A DNA stretch of 64,000 nt, taken from contig JASJZH010000002.1 in assembly GCA_037178975.1 (NCBI GenBank), positions 1,798,001-1,862,000 of the forward strand, written 5' to 3'. The translations under genes and the position numbers were made by a program. The notes below the pieces were generated by a model, which searched no databases, was not told the origin of the DNA, and was given only the letters and a program-made list of their open reading frames with translations. This DNA is from Oscheius tipulae. Taxonomy: Eukaryota > Nematoda > Chromadorea > Rhabditida > Rhabditidae. This document shows, piece by piece, positions 23,051 to 36,700 of this stretch (its first letter is position 1; the number at the start of each line of letters is the position of its first letter).

Positions 23051-26000
23051 GTCGGTTTTTGCATGTTACTTTTTGGGAATACAGTGTTAACGAGCAACTC
23101 TTCATTCCATTTTCATTGTTTTAAAAACCGGAGCCTTCCCTTTGAGATGCAGTAACGGTTATGAAACCTATCTCTTTGTATTTGTGATGTTTTGCACAGT
23201 TGTAGAGCTTTTTAAGAGCTAAGACTTTGAAGGACATGGTAATACTCGAAAACGTAGGGGGCTGGCCGAAAATATGAACAGAAGTAGCGCACTACTGTGG
23301 ATCTCGCATCACGGGCCTTATTGCTTGTTTTGCTCTTAGAAACAAGCAGTTTCGAACTTTTTGATTTTCTGCCAAGTTTTAGCATTTTTCCAAAGCCACA
23401 ACTTTGCGAAACAATAAAAATCTCCAAAATTGAATAATCGAGTCGAAAAACTGCTTGCAAGTTGCGCGCGCCTAGAACTCTTCAGTACCCGATTCCCAAT
23501 GGCCTAGTGGTTACAACTGGACTTCAAACGACCCGAATTCCATCCCCCGGAATTCAAACCTTGTTGGTTCCTCCCAAAAAAAACCTCTGAACTTGGTGGT
23601 CTCTCTGTCTCTTTGGCCCCGTAGATTCCTCCGTCCTAATGTTATTCCGTTGTCGATCATAACTAGCCCCCGCACACAGACTCTCTCTCTCTCTCTCATT
23701 CTCTCACACCGTAGACCTTCTTTTTCTTCTGGAAATCGAGACTGAGGAAAGAGACCAAAAGCTAGATTCTTCCCTTCATAAAAGAGGAGTCATTATACGA
23801 GGGAGGATGCTTACTTATTCATTTTATTATGTTCCACCCTTCTTTTTTGTGCACTCAAGTTCTAAACAGTGACTAGGGAAGAAAGTATAAGAATAGGAAG
23901 CAATGTCGAGCTGTTACGGCTGCAGACAACTAGATAATGTAGCTGTCAGAACGATTACACAATTGCACAATCTCGCATCTCTCAGCTGTCCTGCTGGCTT
24001 ATTTTTTAGGAGCTGGGTTCTTTGCCTTCTCTGATGAATTCACCTACGTTCTTGGACAGAGAGAAAGATAGTCTGATAGACAGAGAGTCAGAGAAACATC
24101 TTCTTTCAGGGGCCCATCAATCTATCAGCTGTTTCTGAATCCTGACCAATTTGTGCACGTGTCTTCCTTCACACACAGAGCCTTCGGAGCACATTTGCAA
24201 GTTGAATGAGATTTGGCAGCTTGGGGCGACGCGCGTTACTCTCTCCCTCAAGGCTCCTCCCTCACCTCATCCTTCATCTCACACAGCCGGCTCTCATTAA
24301 GAGGGGAGAGACGTTACAATTAGAGACTCTTCGCCCTCTCTCTCGTGTCATGTTTTCTCCTCCTCTCTTTTTTCTCCTACGGAGCCTAAAGATGCCATTT
24401 TCTTCTCTCAAATTGGCTCAGCCCCCGAGGTTATTTTGCGTGAGTATGTGTCGGCTTCGCCCCAGAGAGTGAGTAAACAGAATGTTTGAAGTTTCCAGGC
24501 TACTCCTTCATCTTCTAGTTTTGAACTGATCTCGCTCCGTAAGTCTGTCTGTCTCCTGTCAGTTAGGTAATCAAGAGTCGTACCCTGTACATCTTTGAAC
24601 TGTACTCTTACCCTATCAGAATGTTTTGATTGTGAATCGAGAGTCAAGACTCCCGACAGAGAATATATAAGTCACTTGGTTGACTACCTTTGAACGGCTG
24701 TACAAAGCTGAACTGAACTAAACACTCTCTCTCTTCAATCAGGAGTGTCTGTTACTCATTCATTCACCTACTAGAGAGGCAAAAGTCTCTTCGTCGTCTA
24801 TACTTTAGAACTGCACTCTCATTCTAATAGATAGTCCCGATTGTGAGTCGAGAGACAAGAGTCCTGACAGAGAGTCTAGGTGATGAGAGACTACTAGAGG
24901 GTCTTTGAGTAGTTTACCTTGTACTGAATTGAACTCTGGCTGTGCCTTCAGTCAGAAGAGTCCGCTCCTTTTATGTGAGTACATAGTCAAGAGCCAAGTG
25001 ATTGATAACTATCTTCCACTTTTGTACTGTATCCTCATTCTGTTAGGTAGTTCCGACTGTGAGACAAGAGTCAAGGGCCCTAGCTATTGAACTCAACCAT
25101 GCTATTCCTCTCTGTCTCTCCAGTAGGGTAAGAGTCGCGTTGAGAGTCAAGAGTTGAGCCATGTCTCCAGCTCTTCAACAGACTAGACTATTTGTCTGAT
25201 GGATGACTTTAGTAGTCAAGAATCGAGAGTCAAGGAACTGTTCTTTCTCACTAAACGAATCTCTATATCCTAAAAAACTGGCACTCTCTCTCACTCTCCA
25301 TAGATCCCGTGTATCTTTATGTATTTTAAAAATCTCTGTGACTCTGTATCTCCCCCTCCATGACTCCCCTAGCCTAGCTCTTGGCAGTTCTGTTAGTACT
25401 GTCACTGTCTTTCTCACTCTTTCTCGCAATATCCCATTCTAACATCCTGTCATTTCCACATCTGTTTCCCGAAGAGTAGCCAGTGTATTCTAACCAAAGA
25501 CCTCGGCATCGTCAGCATGAAATTTCTGAAAAATTGATGAGCTTTCGAATCCAGTCACGCAAAACTTTCCAGTGTGTTCTACCTCCTTCCCAGTAGCTTT
25601 GGCTACTATAGTACAGCTCTAATGTTTATGTCTTGAGAGCAAAAAAGTGAAGGTCCATCTGGCCAGTCTCCTCCTCCTCAGCCCATCCAATACGGATATA
25701 TAAAGCTCGTAAAATTTTAGGAGGCTCCCTTCTTTTCATCACGGCATTTTCTTCAGTTCCTTCTTTTCGGTGGGGGGCAGCCTTTTGTCAGGTTTTCGAT
25801 CGCGGCTTCGGGACCTTTTCAATGGAGGCACAAATCTTGTTAAAATAAAAAGATTACGCTTTCGAATGGTCGCAGACGAAGCTTTTTGAAAAAAAAACTG
25901 GAGAAAGAGAGTACAGTAGGCAACCGAAGAGACAAAAGCCATGGATCGCGTCCTAGTAGAGAGCAGAAAAGTCCAACTATCTCTGGAAACAACTATCATA

Positions 26001-29000
26001 AGGCACTTGTCACAGAGATAGGGAAAACTTTGGACCGCCCGGCACTAGAGTCCATGACCGTTTCATTCAAAATCCACAACTCTAAAACTGAGTTAGTGAG
26101 CCGTCCTGGCGCTCTTTCATTGGACTGTACGTGAAGCCGCCATTTCTGACACTATGTCTTCGGATTAAACTTGACAGTAGGTTTTACCCGACAAATACAG
26201 AGACAGACAGAAAGTGACTTGACTTTTGACTCTCACTTCGTCTCTCTTTTTCCCCGCAACCCTAACAGAAATTCGAGCTCTACTTCACACGGGGACCCAC
26301 GATCAATCCGTAGACTCTCGATTTCAAGTTGCAATTCTTCTGCTTTTCGGAGAAAACCCCTAGCATATTGCCCTCGTTAGCTCTGGGAACAGCGGCGAGA
26401 CCGTTTATTTGCTTGTTTCTTGCTCACACCCATCCACCCTCAATTTTTCCCGAGGGAAGAGCAATGAGATAGGATTGATCTGCTCTCTCTCTGCCTCTCG
26501 GTCTCCCTGTCCTATTGTCTCTCTGTCTCTCCCTCTCTCTATCTCTCTGTCTCGTCTCTCTTATTCATTTCTCATAGTTTTTGTTCAGAATTCTATAATA
26601 TTCAGTATTACTTCCAGCCCAGAGCGTCGCGAGGGTGCCATGAGCTTTCCAAAGGGTTCACTGGAACGGAAGACCCTGACTCTCTCACCCTCTTCCAATT
26701 GTTGCCCGAAAGATGGTTCATAGCCCATTTCGGTTGCATTTCCAAGGAAGAGAAAGAGAGACAGGGTCTTGGAATGAAGAATAGTCCAGTCATTAGTCCT
26801 CTTCCTGTCTCCCTTCCTCACTTTTTGAAGAAAGAGTACTCCGCCAGGGGGCAATAAAGCGGAATGTCTTCTCGATCTTTCCCTTTTTCAATAAGCCGCC
26901 CCACTTTTACTCTTCCAGAGTTCTCTGTTATTCCGAACCCGAACCATGTTTACTGGTCCTCATTCTCGTTTGTTGAGAGTGGACTGGGAGGGGAAAGCGA
27001 GAAAAAAAACTGCTAACCCCTTTTGGGAGGAAATGAGGATGTGTCAACAGCAGTCGCTGTCCAAATGAAGAGAGATAGAGGGAGCCAGAGTTCAGAATTA
27101 GTCCATGACTCTCTGTCTCTTCTGGTACTCACACATTCCTTGTTCTTTCCTTGACTACCTGGGGACACATTTCATTTCGGATGTCCTGTCTCCAGACAAC
27201 CTCCCTCCAGAGACTGTCAACCTACGAGAGGAAACTAAAAGGTTTTTTTTTTGGTATGACTCACTAGATCTGACCAATTGTGAGAGACAGAGAGAGGACA
27301 GTGAATAGAATCGGTGATCTGAGTCATACTCTCTGTCACGGTTTCTAGTCTAGTTCTGTCTCATTGTCTCGTAACCCAGTTCCTATTCCTTGCCCATTCC
27401 AAGCCTTGAACAGAAATAAGGGTCCTAACTTGTATGTCGTTCTATTGGAATTGGCCTCTCGGTATACTGCAGTATTCAAAACAGTCTAGAACTTATCTAG
27501 TTTACTGACCAAATGAGTGTTCCCTCTGTTCCTCAGCCTCGCTGTCTCTTTGTCTCTCTCTCACCACGATCCACCAATTCAGCTGATCCTCTTCCTCAAT
27601 CCCTAATCTTCCGCTCTTTCCCTGTCCCTCGTTGTAGTTGGCAGCTGTCCTCACCGAGGGACTCCTCATGCCTTGGGCCTCGCGTTTATTGCCGCCAGCC
27701 ATCGCACCCCCACGCGTTTAATTATTTCCCCTTCATCCTGATGGCCCCCCTACCTCTCTCTCACACTCTCTACAATCTTCTTCCCCGTTTTCTCATATGT
27801 AGACACACTTGAAGGATTACTCTAATTCTTCGCCCCGAAGCATGTCGGAGCCTCATTTCGGGTTCTCGGGAATTGCCCTCCGAGCTCGTTCCTTCTAGCC
27901 AGATTCTTTCAGTTTGTCTGTTTTTATGTCTCTCTGTCTCCTTGTCTCTCTGTCTCTATGTATCTCTGCCTATCTCTTTCTAATCGATTCCATGTTTCTG
28001 TCTGGATTGACATGTGTTCATCAAGAATGAGAAAGACTGAGGGATGGACTCTTTCTTTTTGGTATCTCGAGGGAATCGAGAGAATCACTTCATGCTTTGT
28101 GCTTGTGGACATATTCTCTATTAGTCAGACTTTTCTTGTGGATCTTCTGGTTCAAATCCTGTCATCTGTCTAGACGCTTATCGTCCACGCTCATCCTTTT
28201 CCCAGATCTTGAGACAGACAGAGACAGTGACCAGGAAGAAAAGCCTACCCTCACCCGACTGTTAGTCGTTCTTTCTCTCTGTCCCACCTAACAAATTAAT
28301 CAACTAGAGCCGAGAACCACTGTTGAACACACGAAGAAACGAACAGGCGTCCACGGACGCTCTTTTTCGTGGGTAGTCTGTGTTTCACGGGTCCAAAGAC
28401 AAGAGAATTCCTGGCATTGTTTTCTAGATACCCTTTTGAGAGAAGCTGAAAACTTCATGACTGGACAAGAAACTGCAAATTATGAGATGGGAGAAGGGAA
28501 AATGTCACTAAGTCCCAGGGGAGGTAAAAGTAGAGAACACGTCCAAACAGGCTCAGTACCTTCCAACCCGTTCTCCAGTCATTTTTCCTCCAATTCTCAG
28601 CCATCTCAACCTATCTGCCCGACCAATTAATCCCGCAATCCAACTTGATATATCTATTACATAGCCGCGGGTCGTGTCAGTGGCCCCTCCTAGAGACAGC
28701 TGTTCTGAGAGAGCAGCTCTTTCTCGGGTAGTAGAAACCCACTTCCTCTCTCTCTCTCTCTCTTTGTCTCTCTGTCTCTCTGTCTCTTACAAACTGTCAA
28801 TTAATCAAAAAGAAAGACTTAGCCGTACTTGGACTCGGACGAGAGAGAGTCACAGTCTCTGGGGATGTTCTCTATCCCCAACTCTTTGCTCACCACGTCT
28901 CTTTTCACGTCATTGCAATTAGCTACTTCAGTTATTTTGGTTTGCAAAACTTGGCGTATTCTATCCTAGTTATAAAAGTTAAGCAAGAGAGACAAAGTTG

Positions 29001-29745
29001 AGCCTGGTTAGTGATTAGTTCGGATCCTATAGAAGGCTGTATCTCTGCCTCGATCCCCATTGTTATTTTCTCTCGGCTTGCCTCAATAGTAGCCTCATTC
29101 CCTCTAGGATTTATGAGCCACCATAATGAGATGGACCTCCGCCATTCTATTCTTTCTCTCTCTTTTGATCTCTCTCACGCCTCCGCAGGCTGAATCTCTG
29201 TCTCTTTGTCTCTCTATCCCTCTCTCTGTCCTTTGGTACATCCCTAAAAGTCAGTGTTAGTTCCGGAAGACTGCCTCTCTACTGAACTTTTTGAGCAAAA
29301 GGATGCCGGGGAAGATCAACGAGAATATTTAAGCGGGAATCCTGTATAAATCTGTTGTCAACGTTGCCAAGAAACGCCTAAGCGGTAGTATAAAGATACG
29401 ATGGTGAAATGCATTGTTTGAACACTTGACTCTTTAGATTTTGAAAGCTCTCCATTCTTCAGTTGCCTTATTGCCCGCTCACACGTGACTTTTACCTACT
29501 CCTGTTACTCAAAGTCTTACACTGTAGAAACTGGAAATGTGTTCGGGGGAAACATGAGACTCTGGAAATACTTACTGACAGGGACAGGGAGACCCTAGAC
29601 TTAACTTTCACCCCTGAGCTCGAGAACAAATAAGCTTTCTCTCTCCCTTCTTTCTCACGCGCCTTATCCATTCAAATCCAGTCTCCCCTTCTTCCTCCCT
29701 CTCTTCTCCCCCCAAAAAGCTTTATTAAATCATGCTCTCAAATTA
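23051..29745. other. Long repeat-rich intronic or intergenic DNA
   Basis: No coding exon is supported in 6.7 kb. It holds a diverged hairpin copy of the GTTCTGCAAAGTTGTAG family (23186-23412), a tRNA-like remnant (about 23496-23565), a degenerate tandem repeat (24605-25090) and many TCTCTG tracts (for example 26480-26570, 28745-28785). If exons A-C belong to the transporter, this is one of its introns. Confidence 0.45.
24605..25240. repeat. Degenerate tandem repeat, period about 211-216 bases
   Basis: Three similar units carry a TACTCT...CTATCAG/CTAATAG...GATTGTGA.TCGAGAG.CAAGA core at about 24631, 24842 and 25058, with a weaker fourth near 25135-25240. Related AGAGTCAAGAG phrases recur in introns near 32700-33250 and 38520-38780. 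Confidence 0.5.
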
Positions 29746-29755
29746 GGTCTATGAT

Positions 29756-30260
29756 ATGACGTCGCTGGACTCTGCCCCGCCGGAGACTTTCGGCAGTGGA
29801 AGTGGCTCGGATCCGCCGTCAGCACCTCTGACCTTCCGGGCACCACCAATCTCCAACTGTGCTCGGAGCATCATCGACCGCAAGCTGCGGAAATTTGCCT
29901 CGGAGACGTCGTTTGTGACCGAGACGGCCTCGGAGAGTAGTTTGGAGAGAGAAGTACCGAGCCGGACCCGCGTTTTCACTGTCCGACCGGTGACCCGAGC
30001 CAATGGAGGAGCTGCACCGAGAAGAAAGAGACACGATTCGGATGCGAGCGGCAGTGCCGGCTCAGATTTGACCGTGGCTTCGGGAGCAGCTACCCCAAGA
30101 CGGCTACGGCGTCCAAAAAGTAGCGGTGAGATGCACACAAGCCTGACTTCGGCCACGATCCATTCACTGGAATCTGCAGCCGCGGTGGAGCAGCTGAGAC
30201 GCCCAAGTCATGTCTACATGATGGATGACGACTCCGTGCACGAGTTTGAGGACGATGATG
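29756..30260 (+). CDS. Candidate first exon D of the SLC4A11-like transporter (long)
   Basis: A 505-base open exon starts MTSLDSAPPETFGSGSGSD and is Ser/Thr/Arg-rich with basic clusters (RRKRHDSD, RRLRRPKSSG). It ends VHEFEDDD at G|GTGGGT, phase 1. HEFEDDD before the conserved core resembles the acidic stretch at the start of SLC4 cytoplasmic domains. The acceptor AAATTAG 10 bases upstream has the wrong phase for an internal exon, so this is probably an alternative, trans-spliced first exon. A two-codon upstream ORF (ATG at 29751) precedes it. GC content is higher than its surroundings, as expected of coding DNA. Confidence 0.6.
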
Positions 30261-33200
30261 GTGGGTTTCTTTTATATTTCTAGAAATGTGTCCCCAGTGG
30301 AAAAATGAAAGAAAATGTTATGAAGAGTTGCTCGGGGGTGGGAAATGGTTCACTACAATACATGAAATGTTGTGCTCAAACCCGTACGGTCTTGTGGTTC
30401 AAAACTTGCAAACGAAATCAGTCTACTGTAAACCGTAACAATGAAAATGGTATGTAAAGTTGATTGGGTTTGGAGTGGAAACATCTCAACCAGAACGTCA
30501 AGATAGTAAAACTCACAGTGCTGGAAAAACTTTTAAAAAAAAAGTCAGAGAAAATATGTGCTCTTGGCAAGAGTCGAACCAACAAGTCTCGCCTCCTTAA
30601 AATTACCAAATACCGATGCTAACCCCCAGCTTACGTGTTCAAGTGGTTAGTATCACTGCTTGGATTTAATGGTACGTTGTTGATTCGATCCCGGTCGGTG
30701 ACAAATCCGTTGTTTCCGATTGTTTTTGGCCATGCCGAGTACGAATCTGATGTCGGAAATCGATTTTCCCAACTGTTCTGCCAGAAAGAGCCTCTGGTTC
30801 GATTCCTCCCAATCCCTGTTTCACTTGATCGTACTAGACATTACTACTTGAATCATACAATGTACCCACATACCTCAGAGATTACTATCGGTGTACTGTA
30901 CTCATTAGATCTGAACCAGTCCAGATCTGAACCATGTAGACCATTCAGAGAAGCAATATGTTGACCATTTGACTCTCATCAGACCGTATGAGTCGTTCAT
31001 TTAATGCATACTCATACGATGAAGGATCCTTAGGATACCGTCTTGTACTTGTACTGTCAAATTGTAGGCATATCCCGAAAAACCGAAACCATGCATTACG
31101 TAGAAGCGCTTGACTTATACTCTGTCCAATTCTCAGTGGATCGGGTATCAATATCTCTCTAGTTCAGGTAGTCCTGTGCTCACACCCTACCCTGGTCCAA
31201 TGGAATCCGGAAGCTGTGTCTTTTTCCCCAGTCTATCTGTAAACTGCCTTGACCTCTCCCGCGTTCGGTGTAAATCTTTTCTCATGACTAGCTAATGCGT
31301 CAGGACAGCTGCATTCTCTCTTCCCCGAATATACTTCTCTTCTACAAAACGAATGCAGCAAAAAAATGACTAGAAGCCCCCAAGGCTGGGATTGGGACAA
31401 TGTAATGCAGTTTTGTTTTCGTTCATCAATCCACCCTCGCCCTGCTCGTTCCCGATTGAATTATTCAGCAGGCGGCAGGGTTCTGAAAGGCCTAGGAGCG
31501 GATATGAGGAGTTTTTGGGTGAGACAGGGCACTGTCGCTGCAAGCAAAAGTGCTTATTTACGACAAAATACACTCAGCAAAGGTGTTCTCCAGCGTCTCG
31601 CTATACGATAAGAGCGTTTGTCCTACGTGGTACTCGAATCTGGCTCGTTTGGATCTGTAGTCGGTCTAATCTATTTCTAACGAAAAGCGACAGTGGGTTA
31701 TGTCACGAAAGCCGTCAGTCCCGTCACAAACTCCTCAAAAACCTGTATTTCGCCATTTTATCCATTTAAGAAGTATTTTTTTTTTCTAAGTTTTGAGCTC
31801 GCCATCGAATTCAAAGCCCTTGAAAACTTACTTGATAACAAATTCTGGAAAAAAAAACTAGAAAGTAACGCTGAAATTGAAGGAATGCGTTGGCTGAGCT
31901 TTATTCTTCAAGTTTCTAGCTTTTTCAATATTTTTGGCCCAGTTTTTCAAAAACTTTTGCTAAGCAGGTCTTTTCGATAATAGAATTTGATAACAACGTC
32001 AAAACAAGAAAAAAAATTCCGGAAAACTGAAAAACTGCAAAAGGAAAAGAAACATTTTTTGTTCTTCGCGCCTTTTACCGGCCGTCTGTAAGCCTTCAAT
32101 TAGCCTTACAATAGCGGCTGCCCCGCTTCACAGTAACAAAAATCTCGGTGTCTTCACTGTGGCAAAATCAAAGTTCTAGAGCGAATCCAAAGTCGTCTTG
32201 CCATTGGTAATTATTCAGAAACGAATTCTTTCTAATTCGCAACAGGACATTTTCTGTCCGTTATTCTCTAGAGACTGAAACGATAGCGGGAATTGAAAAC
32301 CGCGAAAACCACGGATTTTTGGAAAACGGAAGTAATAGCCGGATTTCTCGCATAATTCAAATTCTATTAAGGTAATTCCCCTCCGTTTGGCGTTTTGGTT
32401 GTTTTTGGTGCCAAACGGGCGAAAAGAAATTCTGGCTACTTTAGCACTTTAATAATCACATTGAAGTGAATAGATAGACGCGAAAGTTAGTCCTTTAACA
32501 TGTCGCTCTCCGTTGAAAATGAGTGAGAAACGAGTGAGGGCCAAAGTGTTGGCGCCGAAAGGGAGATGAGCTCAAGCAGTTTACTGTCGCTGTAACAGAA
32601 ACTATAGAGTTCTCTCATGTTCTATCCACACTGACTGTAATTCCTAGACCTCTCCCCGGTCTCATCTTCTGAGAGAGAGAGAGAGAGAGACAGTCTGCTA
32701 TGAGTCAAGTGGTTATTCTGTAGTTCTGTGACTAGATCCCTAGCTTTTGAACTGATCTCAGAACTTGTACACTTTTTCGAATCAACTTATATTTCCTTAT
32801 TAACAGTCCTTGACTCAGTGCCTCGGAAGAAATCTTTTGGTAAAAAGTCACCAGTATCATCCTTATCAAAGTTCTCGTGTCCTTTCCCTTCTAAAATTAC
32901 ATGACAATCATTGGCGTTCTGAACACTTCTGGACTAATTGACTTCGAGGAAATTGTCTGGAAATGGATGGGCATGGTCGTGAACTGAACTAGATACTGTC
33001 TTTCTATACTCTGTACCAAGCATGTCAAGCTTCAAAACTTTAGGTAGTTAAGCAAAGGAACTATCGGATCTCTCTGTACTTTTGACCCATTCAATTTTCT
33101 CTCTCCAGGTAGTCAAGCATAATAACTACCGGTTTTCAACGGAACACGGTCTATGTACTCTCGACCAGTCCTGATCGTTCTATCCTCTCCAAGAATCAAG

Positions 33201-33780
33201 GGGTCAAACTACTATCTCTATGTTCTCTAACTGTATACTGTCTCTCTATCCCAAAGAGTCAGGTGGTCAATAGTTTAGACCATCCCTTCCTCTCACTCTC
33301 CTCCTCGTTTCATCCCAACTATATGTCTTCTCCAACCGAGAAGAGACTCTGGGATAGTAGTCGTTTGTTCCCGAAGTCCATTTCCTCCATCACCATCCTT
33401 CTCGACTACCCCTTCTCGTCTCACAAAGCCCCCCCTTATTTGCGATCCGCTCGTTTCCGTTCTCCTCTCTCTCTCGGAGGGTGGTATGAGAATTTGGAGG
33501 GCTGGGAAGAACTTCTAGTGAGAAAGAGAGTCGAGAGTCAGGGTGTTCCAAATCAAATCACGACTCTCCCTCTCTCTCATCGCTCTCACTCTTTTCGGGA
33601 GTAAAAGTCCCTTAAGGCTCTTGTTCGGGTTTCGGTCACTGAGCAGTCCCCTCTCTCCTAAGGGCTAGAGAGTCTCTGAAAGAGTTCGGTTACTGCAGAG
33701 AGTCGGGGAAAGGGAGAGAGAGAGGGTGAGTGAGATGGGCGGAGCCGACTCATAAAAAGCGCGGCAAATTGGGAATGTGC
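30261..33780. other. Probable transporter intron, repeats only
   Basis: Holds tRNA-like remnants at about 30550-30625 (-) and 30636-30703 (+), A/T-rich DNA with a small hairpin at 32386-32420 (CCGTTTGG...CCAAACGG), and AGTCAAG-type phrases at 32700-33260. The ORF at 33263-33604 has no splice support. Confidence 0.4.
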
Positions 33781-33787
33781 CGAGTCG

Positions 33788-36700
33788 ATGCTGGAGCAGC
33801 TGCATGTGAAGGTGGCGTCGTCCTTGTCGTCTTCCGACCCCCCCGACTATCCAAGGAACTCCCGTCATCATCAGTCAGGACAGTCCTCAGTCCGCCACTG
33901 TCATCATTCCTAATGGCCAAACTCCGTCGACCTCCTCCTCCGGCGGCATCTATGCCAAGAAGCCCAGTCCCAGGGACAGAGTTTTGTCCCGACGGACGTC
34001 TCATACTCTCCTCTTCGTGCCTGATAGCAACACCCGACGAATCTCGACCGTTTCCGGAAACTCTGTCGCCAGCTGTGCAAGCTGTCCTTGCCCTTCGGAA
34101 CTGTCCGAGGAGAGTGACGTCGTCACGACCGACCCGGTCACCTTCTCTCTCAGTCTCTCGCCCGTAAACTCTCGACGGAAGAGTGTCCAGACCGGAGCTC
34201 CGGCCATCGGATTCCGACCGATCAAGAGCTTCGAGAGGCGTGCCAGTCAACCGACCCTGATTCTAGCAGCTAGTGCTACTCCACCTTCAACAGCCATCCC
34301 CGAGACGGCTCCAGCCGCCACGACCCCGGCTCCGAACCCCCTGCCTCTAGATAAGACGAAGATGTTGACGAAGCGCGTCAGTTGGCTGTCAATGAAGAGT
34401 TTGCAGGATGCACAGAATCGCCGTCCGTCAGCTACTGGCTCCGCGAGGGGAAGTCCGTCACGGTCCAGAGCCAGCTGGGGAAGCCAGCCGCATCTGCTCG
34501 ATCAGGGAGCCTGTGAGCGGGAGTTTGAATCGGACACGCCGCCACTGGACACGCTCAGTTGGAGCAATGCTGGCAGTTGGTTTTTTTTGTGTTATTTGGG
34601 GACTTTTCGGGGCCCAATTCACCTCAAAATGGCTTGATATTTGGGAACTCTGAAACTGGAAGACCTGGTTTGTAAGACTAAAAAAGGAATCTTACACACC
34701 TGAGGGATCGAACCCGTCACTTATTGTTCCGTAGTCAGAGCTAACCTTCTGAGCTACGGTGTGAGGGCGGCACCGTTTTTTTTTCCTAGGATACTATAGC
34801 TTTTCTCTACTCACGTCACTTTCAGTTTTTTTTTCTCCTTTCTCTTTCTCTTCCGCTTCCATAGACACTGGGCCTAAGAATAAGGGCGCCAGGGGTTCCT
34901 AACAAATCTGGTTAGTGTCCGGGAGCGAGAAGAGTGTTTATACCCACGAAAAAAAGGCCAAGAATCCTCTGGATTAGAGAGTTGTTTTCTACTCGGTTCT
35001 GTGCTCCTCTCTAAACGAGAGAGAACTCGTATTGACATATCATTACCTACGGCGAGCTACCCGTTATTAGACGTCCCCTCGTCCCATTTCGATTTGTCTC
35101 CAAAACAACTGGAGCATGGGGGTAAAACCTTAGAGACAGAGAGAGAGACGTGATTTGTCTCTCCAACTTCCGGGAAGACCTCCTCTCACTGTGTCTGTTC
35201 ACGCAACGACGGCTCTCTGGGAGAGAGAGAGAGCCAAAATGACATTTCCAATTGAATTTCGGGTCCCGAAATCCTTCAAGAGGGACTCATTTTTCGCCGA
35301 GAAGTGAGACTAACTCTTTTCTTGTATCTGCCTGCAAAAACGGATGTGACGAAACATACTTCGACAGGGTAGGGGAGAAAAAATTGGGGAAAGTGATGCA
35401 TTACAAAGTACAAAAAAAAGGCTCGAGCCTGGGAGTCGAACCAACTTGCTGGTCTTTTGTCGTGCCACTTGGCACAGAGCAGCGGGCGTAAGCCGCACCC
35501 CCAATATCTGATTGTCTCATGATGGTTACCTAACCGGGCAAGTACAGTAAGCAAAAAGACCGTAAGACGAAACCCCAAAAGCCTATTTTTCCCTCAATGG
35601 ATCCAAATTTTTCAGACGAGTACGACAATGTGACGCTGATGTACGCGAAACACGAGAAGATTCCGATGAAGGATTTCGGGAGTGAGATCCGGGCCACGAT
35701 GGACATTGACCATCTTCTGAACAAGGCCGTCCTGCTTCTCGACCTCCAGGAGACCAGTCTCGAGGAGATTTTTGCCAAGTAGGCCCAAAATAATCCTACT
35801 ACACATGGGGGTAGGATAATTTAACGTGGACAGAGGCGTAATGAGGGTGGAATCCTCCCGGGATTTCTGGTAAGCCCTTCCTTTCTCTGTCGCAGAGGGA
35901 GGTCCCAGTTTGTGGAACTTATTTTGGGGAGGAACAAGCAAAGACACATCCGAAAATTAGCTGTCTTCCTCTCTCCTTTCTCTCTCTCCTGGAAGGCCTC
36001 TTCCCGAGTTTATTAATTTCGCGGGGAGCCGCGACAACCCAAACAAGAAAAGAGAAGAGGGAGCTCTAGGAGACTATAACAGATTGGGGGATTTTTGGGC
36101 AGGGGGGGTCTTAAAATTCGTCACTAAATCCCCTGAAATTCGTCTCTATATTCCAATTATCCTAAGAGCTCTAATAGAAGCCGAGAGTACATGAGTTTTT
36201 AGGGTCAAAGACGGCATTTTCTAGGCTTTCGATGTTCTGCAAAGTTGTAGCTCTTGAACTGTTCTACAACTTTGCAGTATAACGTAAAGATCAAAAACGC
36301 CGTTTTCAATCCGTAAAATGCATTTGGTCAATCATGGGTGTTCGAACCCAGCTCGTTTTGTATTATAGTCGGAGCGCTAACCGACTGCGCCATTCAGGCA
36401 AGCTCGCGCCCAATTTCCTGAGAAGACCAATAAGGTCGCTTCTATTACAATTCTAGTACTCAGTTCAATTTCATCGACGATTCCTTCTCCCGACACGAGA
36501 AGACTTTGCAAAATAGCGGAAGTGGCTTCCTCCCACCAAGTCGCTTTGATTTCGCGAGCCTCGAAGAGTAAGAAAAGCGCATATATCAGAGTTCGGGGAG
36601 ATAATAGAGCCAGAGTTCCTTAAGCAGACAATAATAGGTTGGCCGCTGGTGGTCATAAAGTAAAATTGACGTACCTAGAAGTGAGATGGAAATGATCCTT

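Noticed and set aside
29749-30156. 135-codon frame antisense to candidate exon D
   Set aside because: Shadow frame in a high-GC exon; the + strand frame has the start, donor and composition expected.
33750-34250. 166-codon open frame antisense to the transporter exon
   Set aside because: Shadow of a GC-rich Ser/Pro coding exon; no start context or splice partners.
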